From Clostridiales bacterium UBA7573 (GTDB lineage: Bacteria > Bacillota > Clostridia > Oscillospirales > CAG-272), in assembly GCA_002477905.1 (NCBI GenBank), contig DLLB01000005.1:16046-26339 (forward strand): a stretch of DNA of 10,294 bases. The letters run 5' to 3'. A program made the translations under genes and the position numbers. Numbering within the stretch: the stretch's first letter is position 1; each line of letters opens with the position of its first letter. Positions 1 through 6,420 of this stretch are shown in pieces. A model generated the notes under the pieces. That model was not told where the DNA came from, did not search any database, and saw only the letters and a list, made by a program, of their open reading frames with translations.

Positions 1-525
1 CAAACGTTTTTGCCGGGACATTCGCAAATGATGAACCGTCCGCTTTTGCACTCTCTTGCGCAGACGGCAGTGGCGGAGCGGGTGTATGTACACGATTTGT
101 ATACCACGGCGGTTGCCGCCGCCATCGGCAAAGTGGTCTTTGACAATACGCCGCATACCCGTTATCGGCAGCATAAAACCAATCAGATCGGCTTCGGAAA
201 AGGCAAATTCAGTTGGTTAAAGGTGCGTTTGGGACGCCTGCGCGGCGGTGCGGGACATAAAGTCGGAGAGCAGGCAGAGCATCTGTATCAGAGCTATGCC
301 AACCGGATGCCGTTCGAACAGCGGCAGGAGTTGCGGCAGTTTTTAGAGAGCCGCACCACTTTCTTCTCCCGTCTGCATTATGTGTTGCACAGCAAGATCT
401 ATCGGCAGAAGAAACTCGGAACCTTGGCATTTAAGGTGTTGTATCTGTTCGGTGGCTTTAACAGCCGTTCCGTTATGCAGGAGAGCGGCGCACAGATCCC
501 GGTGCTGTATCGAAAAAAACTCTGA
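1..525 (+). CDS. Glycosyltransferase family 2, C-terminal part (5' truncated)
   Basis: The reading frame is open from base 1, so the gene begins upstream of the window; an internal TTG at 10 is not needed as a start. The visible 174 residues resemble the C-terminal half of GT-A fold family 2 enzymes of the rhamnosyltransferase type. An acceptor-side segment (PGHSQMMNRPLL) is followed by HDLYTTAVAAAIGKVVF, where the His-Asp pair sits where the family has its catalytic 'D/ED' motif. Next comes YRQHKTNQIG, the 'YRqH..N..G' signature common near the end of these proteins. The rest is basic and probably helical. Such enzymes transfer a nucleotide-activated sugar to a cell-surface glycan at the inner face of the membrane. 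Donor and acceptor cannot be read. No clear terminator follows before the next promoter at 542. The family call is fairly sure; the specific function is not. Confidence 0.8.
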   Translation, partial: QTFLPGHSQMMNRPLLHSLAQTAVAERVYVHDLYTTAVAAAIGKVVFDNTPHTRYRQHKTNQIGFGKGKFSWLKVRLGRLRGGAGHKVGEQAEHLYQSYANRMPFEQRQELRQFLESRTTFFSRLHYVLHSKIYRQKKLGTLAFKVLYLFGGFNSRSVMQESGAQIPVLYRKKL

Positions 526-541
526 AATCCCTGTTCTGCGC

Positions 542-570
542 TTGACTTTTCAGGCACATTGTGCTAAAAT
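542..570 (+). promoter_or_regulatory. Sigma-A type promoter for the aldolase gene
   Basis: A -35 TTGACT (542-547) and a -10 TAAAAT (565-570) are separated by exactly 17 bases. The -10 is preceded by TGC, an extended -10 element. The expected transcription start is near 577, giving a leader of about 87 bases before the ATG at 664. It lies 16 bases after the glycosyltransferase stop, so a new transcription unit starts here. The match is by eye and no start site has been mapped. Confidence 0.75.
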
Positions 571-599
571 AAATTCAGGAGACAAAATTCCGCATTTTT

Positions 600-641
600 G
601 GAACGTGATTTCACAAAAAGCGGAACGTGATTTCACAAAAA
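600..641 (+). repeat. Tandem 20-bp perfect direct repeats, operator-like
   Basis: Two identical 20-bp copies lie at 600-619 and 622-641, a 22-base period that is close to two helical turns, so both copies present the same DNA face. Each copy contains the dyad GTGA-TT-TCAC (GTGATTTCAC). They sit about 24 to 65 bases downstream of the predicted transcription start and end 22 bases before the ATG. This suits a repressor roadblock site or a leader-RNA element. No regulator gene is visible in the window. The repeat is directly seen; the regulatory role is inferred. Confidence 0.6.
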
Positions 642-663
642 TCAAAGAAAGAAGTAAGGTCAA

Positions 664-1338
664 ATGAACGAACAGGAAATCAAACAGCAAATCTGTGACA
701 TTGGCAAACGTATTTATGACAAGGGCATGGTAGCGTCAAACGACGGCAATATTTCCGTCAAATTGGATGATCATACGTTCCTTTGCACCCCGACCGGTGT
801 CAGCAAAGGGTTTATGACGCCGGAATATATCTGCAAAGTGGATGAGAACGGCAATGTGTTGGAAGCAAATCCGGGCTTCCGTCCGTCCTCGGAGATCAAA
901 ATGCATATGCGTGTCTATCAGGAGCGTCCGGATGTCAAGAGCGTCGTGCATGCGCATCCGATGTACGCGACTGCCTTTGCGATCGCCGGCATTCCGCTGG
1001 ACAAACCGATCATGCCGGAGGCAGTGATTGCACTGGGCGCGGTTCCGCTCACGCCTTATGGAACGCCGTCCACGATGGAGATTCCGGACGCAATTTCACC
1101 GTACCTGCAATCCTATGACGCAGTACTGCTTGCCAATCACGGTGCGTTGGCATTTTCTGATTCTTTGCTGAACGCTTATCACAAAATGGAATCCCTTGAA
1201 TTCTATGCACAGCTTTTGTTCTTGTCCCGTCAGCTCGGCGGTCCGAAGGAGCTGTCGCAGGAGCAGGTGGAGCGGCTGTATGAGATCCGCCGCGCATTCG
1301 GCTTGACCGGCAAACATCCTGCGGACGCAAAAAAATAA
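664..1338 (+). CDS. Class II aldolase (FucA/AraD family)
   Basis: This 224-residue protein has the usual length of zinc-dependent class II sugar-phosphate aldolases and 4-epimerases, such as L-fuculose-1-phosphate aldolase, L-rhamnulose-1-phosphate aldolase and ribulose-5-phosphate 4-epimerase. Visible signatures in order are SNDGNIS (25-31) and TPTGVSKG (42-49), which match phosphate-binding loops. SSEIKMH (75-81) has Glu77 at the position of the FucA catalytic Glu73. HAHP (97-100) and NHG (158-160) supply the three zinc-ligand histidines His97, His99 and His159. All key residues are therefore present and the enzyme should be active. Such aldolases split a ketose 1-phosphate into DHAP plus an aldehyde. 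The start has a modest Shine-Dalgarno (AAGG at 656-659). The gene is first in a unit with acetate kinase. I give no gene symbol because substrate preference cannot be told from these motifs. Confidence 0.87.
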   Translation: MNEQEIKQQICDIGKRIYDKGMVASNDGNISVKLDDHTFLCTPTGVSKGFMTPEYICKVDENGNVLEANPGFRPSSEIKMHMRVYQERPDVKSVVHAHPMYATAFAIAGIPLDKPIMPEAVIALGAVPLTPYGTPSTMEIPDAISPYLQSYDAVLLANHGALAFSDSLLNAYHKMESLEFYAQLLFLSRQLGGPKELSQEQVERLYEIRRAFGLTGKHPADAKK

Positions 1339-1343
1339 GAAAA

Positions 1344-1377
1344 AAGAGGGATTCCTTCTGCGGATGGATTCCCTTTT
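1344..1377 (+). terminator. Imperfect hairpin between aldolase and acetate kinase genes
   Basis: GGGATTCC (1348-1355) pairs with GGATTCCC (1366-1373) with one T-T mismatch and a 10-base loop. Flanking AAGA and TTTT extend the stem by about four weak pairs. The T-run is short (1374-1377) and part of the stem, so this may be a leaky intergenic terminator or an RNA-processing hairpin that tunes the ratio of the two genes. Confidence 0.4.
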
Positions 1378-1408
1378 GAGATTTTAACAGATAGGAGTAT
1401 ACAAACAA

Positions 1409-2608
1409 ATGAAAATTCTGGTTATCAACGCAGGTAGTTCTTCTCTGAAATATCAGCTTTTCGATATGGATACGGGAAGCGTGATGGCAAAAGGTGTGTG
1501 CGAGCGTATTGGGATTGCCGGTTCGACGATCACACACAAACGCGGCGGGGAAAAATTTGTCCGCGAGGTTCCGATTGCCGATCATGATGTGGCGATTTCC
1601 CTCGTTCTGAATGCCATCACCGATCCGAAGATCGGCGTGATTCACGATATTTCGGAAATCGACGCCATCGGACACCGGATTTTACATGGCGGTTCCAGAA
1701 TCAAGGCTTCCAGCCTCATTGATGAAGAACTGATGCAGTATATCCGGGAACTGATTCCGATGAATCCGCTTCATGCCCCTGCTGTGCTGAAAGGATTGGA
1801 AGCCGCGCGCAAGTTGTTGCCGGGTAAACCGAATGTCGGTGTGTTTGATACCTCCTATTACAGTACGCTTCCGGATTATGCCTATACTTATGCAATCCCG
1901 TATGAGTATTACGAAAAATACGGGATCCGCAAATATGGATTCCACGGTACCTCTCATCGGTATGTTTGCCAAAAGACCGCAGAGATGCTTGGCAGACCGC
2001 TCAGCGAGCTGAAGATTATCACCTGTCATATCGGCAGTGGCTCCTCCATTACCGCCACGATGTACGGCAAAGCCGTTGATACGACCATGGGCTTTACTCC
2101 CAATGACGGTGTGGTGATGGGTACCCGCTGCGGCGCGATGGATCCGTCGGTTCTGCCGTATTTGATGAATGCGGCGCATTTAAGCGCGGACGAAGTCGAG
2201 GAAATGATCAATAAAAAATCCGGTCTGCTCGGACTTTCCGGCGTATCCAGCGATTGCCTGAAGGTCATGAACGAAGCTGCCGCAGGCAACGACCGTTGCC
2301 GCCTTGCGATGGATGTGTTCTATTACAGCATCCGGAAGATTATCGGTGCTTTCCTTGCGGAAATGAACGGCGCGGACGCCATTGTATTCACTGCGGGAAT
2401 TGGGGAAAACGACAAGATCGTGCGCGAAAATATCTGCAAGGATCTGGATTTCCTCGGAATTGTGATGGATACAGAAGTCAACGCGGCGGCAGGGCGCGGC
2501 GAGCAGCTTGACATCACCGGCAAGGGTTCCAGAGTGAAGGTGTTGGTGATCCCGACCGACGAGGAAATGATGATTGCAAAAGACACCATGGATCTGGTAA
2601 AAAAATAA
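1409..2608 (+). CDS. ackA: Acetate kinase (somewhat divergent)
   Basis: The 399-residue length is standard for AckA, the ASKHA-fold kinase that makes ATP and acetate from acetyl phosphate plus ADP in the cytoplasm. The N-terminus has NAGSSSLKYQL (7-17). It is followed by GHRILHGG (Arg90), FDT with Asp147, GFHGTSH (177-183, His179), TRCG (Arg240), FTAGIGEN (327-334) and PTDEE (382-386). These correspond by eye to the N7, R91, D148, H180, R241 and E384 positions of the Methanosarcina enzyme. Several normally constant places differ. The HLGNGSS motif reads HIGSGSS with Ser210 in the Asn211 position, the HNPAN motif reads HAPAV (122-126), and FDTxFHxTMP reads FDTSYYSTLP (146-155). The RBS AGGAG (1393-1397) is 11 bases from the ATG, a long spacing, but the N-terminal motif fixes the start. 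No phosphotransacetylase gene is seen nearby. The family is certain; strict acetate specificity is less so. Confidence 0.93.
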   Translation: MKILVINAGSSSLKYQLFDMDTGSVMAKGVCERIGIAGSTITHKRGGEKFVREVPIADHDVAISLVLNAITDPKIGVIHDISEIDAIGHRILHGGSRIKASSLIDEELMQYIRELIPMNPLHAPAVLKGLEAARKLLPGKPNVGVFDTSYYSTLPDYAYTYAIPYEYYEKYGIRKYGFHGTSHRYVCQKTAEMLGRPLSELKIITCHIGSGSSITATMYGKAVDTTMGFTPNDGVVMGTRCGAMDPSVLPYLMNAAHLSADEVEEMINKKSGLLGLSGVSSDCLKVMNEAAAGNDRCRLAMDVFYYSIRKIIGAFLAEMNGADAIVFTAGIGENDKIVRENICKDLDFLGIVMDTEVNAAAGRGEQLDITGKGSRVKVLVIPTDEEMMIAKDTMDLVKK

Positions 2609-2616
2609 TTTACAAC

Positions 2617-2651
2617 AAAATATGCCGCACAATTTTTGTGCGGCATATTTT
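2617..2651 (+). terminator. Perfect 16-bp hairpin after ackA
   Basis: AAAATATGCCGCACAA (2617-2632) and its exact complement (2636-2651) flank a TTT loop. The stem ends in four Ts, as in A/T-flanked intrinsic terminators that can work on both strands, but there is no longer U-tract outside the stem. The Shine-Dalgarno of the next gene begins only 4 bases after it. It is therefore either a terminator or attenuator with read-through, or a processing and stability hairpin separating ackA from the redox operon. Confidence 0.7.
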
Positions 2652-2655
2652 GAAA

Positions 2656-2661
2656 AAGGAG
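2656..2661 (+). promoter_or_regulatory. Ribosome binding site that fixes the start at 2667
   Basis: AAGGAG is placed 5 bases before ATG 2667. The only earlier in-frame ATG (2622) lies inside the left arm of the terminator hairpin and has no Shine-Dalgarno, so 2667 is chosen. Confidence 0.8.
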
Positions 2662-2666
2662 AACCG

Positions 2667-3476
2667 ATGGAAACTGAGACGAAACGTGTGGATCTTCTGA
2701 TTTACGGAACCACTGCCGCAGGGATTGCGGCGGCAATCACGGCAAGAAATGCGGGAATTTCCTGCCTGCTTGCAGAGGAAACCATCCTGCTTGGGCATGA
2801 TTTCTGCGCCTGCCATAAAATCGCGCAGACGTTTCCGGCAGAGCATGCATCGCTTGCAAACGCACTTTGTACAGAGCTTACCGCACGCGGACTTTGGCGG
2901 GAGGGACGTGTCCATATTGCCGCAGTCAGCGGCGTTCTTGCAAACGCGTTGCTCTGCGCGGAGGTGCCGGTGTGGTTATCCGCGAAGTACGGCGCATGGG
3001 AGCGGACGGATGCGGGGTATCGGGTACGGTTTTTTACGAAGAACGGATGGGAAACGGTGGAGACGAAACGGATTTTGGATACCAGTGTGCTTGGGATGTG
3101 CGGAGATATGGAACGGACCGGATTCACACGGAGTCTTTCGTTGCCGTTAGATGCAATGGAACCGGTAAAAACGCCGATCTCCCCGCTTGCAGACGGTGCT
3201 TGTTTAGAGCGTGGACTTTGGGAGAATGAGTGGTATCTGCGGTGTCCTGTGCCGTTTTCGCTTTCGCTTCCCGCTGTGCGGCAAAGGGTGCAGACGATTT
3301 GGCAAGAGAATCGCGCACTCCTTCCCGAACTGGCTTTGATCGGAATCCCACCGGCGTTTCGCTATGATGCAGATCAACCGATCACGGTGTCGGTGCGGGA
3401 TGGATGGATCTGGCATCCGTCTGCCGCACATGGCGATTTCTTTGCCGCGATTGCGGGAGGGGAGGCGCTGGTATGA
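2667..3476 (+). CDS. Short FAD-dependent oxidoreductase-like protein
   Basis: The 269-residue protein begins with a Rossmann-type unit: VDLLIYG (8-14), a loose dinucleotide loop (GTTAAG, 14-19), a helix AAAITARNAG and a beta strand ending in Glu37. This is the layout of the FAD_oxidored family (PF12831). RILDTSVLG (135-143) is a degraded version of the family's 'viDaTG' segment. The final stretch DGWIWHPSAAHGDFFAAIAGGEAL recalls the C-terminal FAD-contacting segment. At under half the length of the next protein it has little room for a substrate-binding cap. Its stop overlaps the next gene's start (ATGA, 3473-3476), so the two are translationally coupled and could form a heteromeric flavoenzyme. 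No close functional relative is recognised, and it may bind FAD poorly or play a structural role. It contains several cysteines (Cys47, Cys49, Cys68, Cys97, Cys145) but no clear metal motif. Confidence 0.72.
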   Translation: METETKRVDLLIYGTTAAGIAAAITARNAGISCLLAEETILLGHDFCACHKIAQTFPAEHASLANALCTELTARGLWREGRVHIAAVSGVLANALLCAEVPVWLSAKYGAWERTDAGYRVRFFTKNGWETVETKRILDTSVLGMCGDMERTGFTRSLSLPLDAMEPVKTPISPLADGACLERGLWENEWYLRCPVPFSLSLPAVRQRVQTIWQENRALLPELALIGIPPAFRYDADQPITVSVRDGWIWHPSAAHGDFFAAIAGGEALV

Positions 3477-5269
3477 AACTGTATTTACATACCTTAAAAA
3501 ACGGAACCGCAGTAAAACAAGTTCAAACCTTGCCCCCGTTTACGCAGACTTATGATGTGTGTGTATGCGGACTCGGCACGGCGGGTACCATGGCGGCGAT
3601 CGCCGCGGCAAGACAGGGCGCGTCGGTGCTGGGTGTGGAACGGCTTCCCGGAATGGGAGGAACCGCGACCTACGGGTGCGTATGGGATTATTTCTATGGC
3701 GCGGATGGTGGCGCGTATCAAGCGTTGAATGATGCCGCATGGGACTTGGAAGAACAAACCGGAATTGCGCCTTGCGAACCGCATGGCGTGCGAAACCGCT
3801 GTATCAGCGGATTTGCCAAAGAGCAGGTGTCTGAACAAGCGGCGCTTGCCGCCGGATGCACCTTATGGTATGAGAGCGTTGTTTGCGGGGTGTATACCGA
3901 TGAAGCGGAGAAGATTTGCGGTGTTGTGGTGTTGCGGGAGGGAAAAACGGATTCTGTCGGTGTCAAAGAGCTGTTGGATTGCACCGGAGAAGTGCTTCTG
4001 TGCCGGATGATGGGAGCAAGAATCGTCTCCGGTCGGGCGGGGGACGGCAGACAGATGCAGTTTTCTCGTACCAGTGCCGTTTTGGATCATCATCTTGCGC
4101 GTGGCGTCTGGACATTTTGCGGATACAGCGACGTTTTATACGGAGCGGACTATTCCGCCGCGTTACTGCGCGCCGCGTGCAAACCGCCGTTTTTACGGGC
4201 GCATTATACCGAAAAGGATCGGATGATCTATGAGGGGGCGATCGTCGGAAGTCGGGAAAGTCTGCGGATTGTACCAAAGGAACCGGTGACGCTGGAAGGA
4301 TTTCTGCAAGGTGATAAGACCTCTCAGCCGCTTGCCTATTCGTTTGGACCTTTGGATAATCCGAATCACGAATATGCAAAGGAAAGTGCGGCGCATTTGG
4401 ATTGGGTGATGCTGTGGGATTTCACCAACTGCGGGTTTTCCTTCGGCGTGCCGCTCGGCATGTGTGTGCCAACCGATTCTGCGGGCGATCCCATAGACCA
4501 TCTTCTGGTGGCGGGTAAGGGCGTCGGCGTCGATCATGATCTTGCCTCCAACTACCGGATGCGCAAAGATTTTGAAAAGCTCGGCGAAGCGCTGGGGATT
4601 ATCAGCGCGCTTGCCGCCAAAAAAGGAATTTCCCCGTCAGAAGTTCCTTATGCGACCTATGCGCCGCTCTTACGGGCAAGCGGGTGTTTGCAGGAAAAAA
4701 ATCATCGCGCGCTGTGCGATTTGCGGAATTTTGAAAACGGAGATTATGCGCCGTATGCTTTTCCGCATACGGAGGAGGAAGCCAAAGCCCTGTTGCAGGG
4801 TGTCAACAGCGGCGTAGCCTATTATCAAATTGCGCAGGATGCGCGGCACAAAACCAAGGACTGGACGCCGTGCCTGCGCAACTGGTGTGAGAACGCGAGC
4901 GGACGCTTGCAGGAGCATGCGGCAATTGCCCTTGGAATTCTTGGAGATTCGCATGCCGCACCGGTTTTGCGGCGCTTGTTACAACCGGCGCCCGTTTCGC
5001 GCGAGGCGGTGACTGCGGCAAAAGGTTGGGCGCCGTTTTTCACGGACGCTATGCGGGCAATTTTACTGCTCGGACGTTTGCGGGATGCAGAAGCGTTGCC
5101 GTTGCTTTCGGAAATCGTGCGCACCCGCGCTGCGGCGCTGGTAGCGATGTTGCCGCAGGAAAAGGATTATGCGGAGCCGGGGTTTGCCGAGACGTTGTAT
5201 CTGGATCTGACACAGGCAGCGATTTCGGAGATTACAACCGGCGCCCCGTCTTTTGGATCAGTAAAATGA
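3473..5269 (+). CDS. FAD-dependent oxidoreductase with C-terminal HEAT-like region
   Basis: This 598-residue protein has a good FAD fold. YDVCVCGLGTAG (27-38) carries the GxGxxG loop, followed by a helix and a strand ending in Glu56 (LGVER), then GMGGTATYGCV (60-70). LLDCTGE (167-173) matches the PF12831 'DaTGd' strand. HLLVAGKGVGVDHDLASNYRMR (343-364) with the following LGEALGIISALAAKKG is the usual C-terminal FAD-binding segment. Beyond about 475 come repeated helical pairs (LQEHAAIALGILGDSHAAPVL; then DAMRAILLLGRLRDAEALPLL) that look like HEAT repeats, a protein-interaction scaffold. The start at 3473 has GGAGG (3461-3465) 7 bases upstream and overlaps the previous stop; upstream in-frame starts would overlap that gene more. 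The protein is probably cytoplasmic, as no signal peptide or membrane segment is seen. Substrate unknown; the family call is firm. Confidence 0.87.
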   Translation: MKLYLHTLKNGTAVKQVQTLPPFTQTYDVCVCGLGTAGTMAAIAAARQGASVLGVERLPGMGGTATYGCVWDYFYGADGGAYQALNDAAWDLEEQTGIAPCEPHGVRNRCISGFAKEQVSEQAALAAGCTLWYESVVCGVYTDEAEKICGVVVLREGKTDSVGVKELLDCTGEVLLCRMMGARIVSGRAGDGRQMQFSRTSAVLDHHLARGVWTFCGYSDVLYGADYSAALLRAACKPPFLRAHYTEKDRMIYEGAIVGSRESLRIVPKEPVTLEGFLQGDKTSQPLAYSFGPLDNPNHEYAKESAAHLDWVMLWDFTNCGFSFGVPLGMCVPTDSAGDPIDHLLVAGKGVGVDHDLASNYRMRKDFEKLGEALGIISALAAKKGISPSEVPYATYAPLLRASGCLQEKNHRALCDLRNFENGDYAPYAFPHTEEEAKALLQGVNSGVAYYQIAQDARHKTKDWTPCLRNWCENASGRLQEHAAIALGILGDSHAAPVLRRLLQPAPVSREAVTAAKGWAPFFTDAMRAILLLGRLRDAEALPLLSEIVRTRAAALVAMLPQEKDYAEPGFAETLYLDLTQAAISEITTGAPSFGSVK

Positions 5270-5285
5270 TTCCATTTTATTTCCG

Positions 5286-5292
5286 AAAGGAG
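5286..5292 (+). promoter_or_regulatory. Ribosome binding site that fixes the start at 5302
   Basis: AAAGGAG lies 9 bases before ATG 5302. A competing in-frame ATG at 5266 overlaps the preceding stop (ATGA) but has no good Shine-Dalgarno, and its 12 extra residues do not look like the family N-terminus. Confidence 0.75.
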
Positions 5293-5301
5293 TATGTAAA
5301 T

Positions 5302-6420
5302 ATGCAGGAATTTTCATCTGTCAAGAAAAATTTTGGATTCGGCTGTATGCGTTTGCCCATGAAAGATCATGAGGTAGACATGGAGGAATTCAACCGGATG
5401 GTGGATTACTTTTTGTCCGAGGGATTCAATTATTTTGATACCGCGCATGGGTATCTGGACGGAAAAAGTGAGATTGCCATTCGGGAAGGACTGGTCAAAC
5501 GGTATCCGCGTGACCGGTTTGTGCTCACCGACAAGCTGACCGGACCGTATTTTCAGTGCGAAGCGGATATCCGTCCCTTTTTTGAAACGCAACTGGCGGC
5601 ATGCGGCGTGGAATACTTTGATTTTTACTTAATGCATGCGCAGAGCAAGAGTATTTTTGCAAAATTCAAGCAATGCCGTGCTTATGAAACGGCACTGGAG
5701 CTGAAAAAAGAGGGGAAGATCAAACATTTCGGGATTTCTTTTCATGATACGGCTGAGGTGTTGGATGAAATTTTAACAACGTATCCGCAGGTCGAAGTGG
5801 TGCAGATCCAGCTCAATTATGTAGACTTTGACGATCCTGCCGTACAGTCGGAAAAATGCTATCAGGTGTGCCGCAAGCACGGCAAACCGGTGATCGTAAT
5901 GGAACCGGTGAAAGGTGGCAATCTGGTCAATCTGCCGGAAAAAGCAAAACAGATCTTAGACGATCTGCATGGCGGCAGTCCGGCAAGCTATGCCATTCGG
6001 TACGCCGCAGGATTTGACGGGGTGCGGATGGTGCTTTCCGGTATGAGTAATCTTGCGCAGATGCAGGACAATTTATCGTATATGAAGGAATTTCAGCCGT
6101 TAAGCGAGGTAGAGCAAAAGGCAGTGGCGCAGGTGTGTGAGATCTTTCATTCCATGCATCTCATTCCCTGCACTGCCTGCCGTTATTGCACAGAAGGCTG
6201 CCCGCGGAAGATCTCCATTCCCGATCTGTTCTCCTGCATGAACGCGAAGTGCGTGTATCATGACTGGAATGCAGACTATTATTATCAAGAGATCTATACC
6301 AAGCAGAACGGTAAAGCGTCCGATTGCATCGGATGCGGCAAATGCGAGCGCATCTGTCCACAGCATCTGCCCATCCGCAGCCTGTTAAAAGATGTGGCAA
6401 AGGAGTTTGAAAAAAGATGA
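5302..6420 (+). CDS. Aldo/keto reductase with two C-terminal 4Fe-4S motifs
   Basis: The 372-residue protein has an aldo/keto reductase TIM barrel followed by a ferredoxin-like tail. FGFGCMRLPM (11-20) is the barrel start. The catalytic tetrad appears complete: Asp46 and Tyr51 in YFDTAHGYLDGKSE, Lys78 in VLTDK and His112 in DFYLMHA. KHFGISFHD (141-149) and MVLSGMSN (243-250) are usual barrel strands. The tail has two cysteine sets: C290, C293, C296 and C300 (CxxCxxCxxxCP) and C342, C345, C348 and C352 (CxxCxxCxxxCP). Each set is suited to one 4Fe-4S cluster, so it may exchange electrons with ferredoxin as well as NAD(P)H. This architecture is common in anaerobes (COG1453-like) but substrates are mostly unknown. 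The stop overlaps the next start (ATGA, 6417-6420). Confidence 0.92.
   Translation: MQEFSSVKKNFGFGCMRLPMKDHEVDMEEFNRMVDYFLSEGFNYFDTAHGYLDGKSEIAIREGLVKRYPRDRFVLTDKLTGPYFQCEADIRPFFETQLAACGVEYFDFYLMHAQSKSIFAKFKQCRAYETALELKKEGKIKHFGISFHDTAEVLDEILTTYPQVEVVQIQLNYVDFDDPAVQSEKCYQVCRKHGKPVIVMEPVKGGNLVNLPEKAKQILDDLHGGSPASYAIRYAAGFDGVRMVLSGMSNLAQMQDNLSYMKEFQPLSEVEQKAVAQVCEIFHSMHLIPCTACRYCTEGCPRKISIPDLFSCMNAKCVYHDWNADYYYQEIYTKQNGKASDCIGCGKCERICPQHLPIRSLLKDVAKEFEKR

Noticed and set aside
600..641. CRP-like binding site reading of GTGATTTCAC
   Set aside because: The GTGA and TCAC arms are only 2 bases apart, whereas CRP sites have 6. The sequence is better left as an unassigned dyad.
1376..1403. Possible promoter TTGAGA / TATACA in front of ackA
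   Set aside because: The spacing is 16 bases and the expected start would fall at the ATG itself, giving a leaderless mRNA despite a visible RBS at 1393-1397.
1049..2179. Minus-strand open frames opposite the aldolase and acetate kinase genes
   Set aside because: There are no family motifs or plausible RBS, and the plus-strand genes fully explain the coding signal.
5026..5301. Open 5' extension of the first aldo/keto reductase frame
   Set aside because: It overlaps the end of the FAD oxidoreductase gene in another frame and has no family-like sequence. The RBS at 5286-5292 points to the ATG at 5302.
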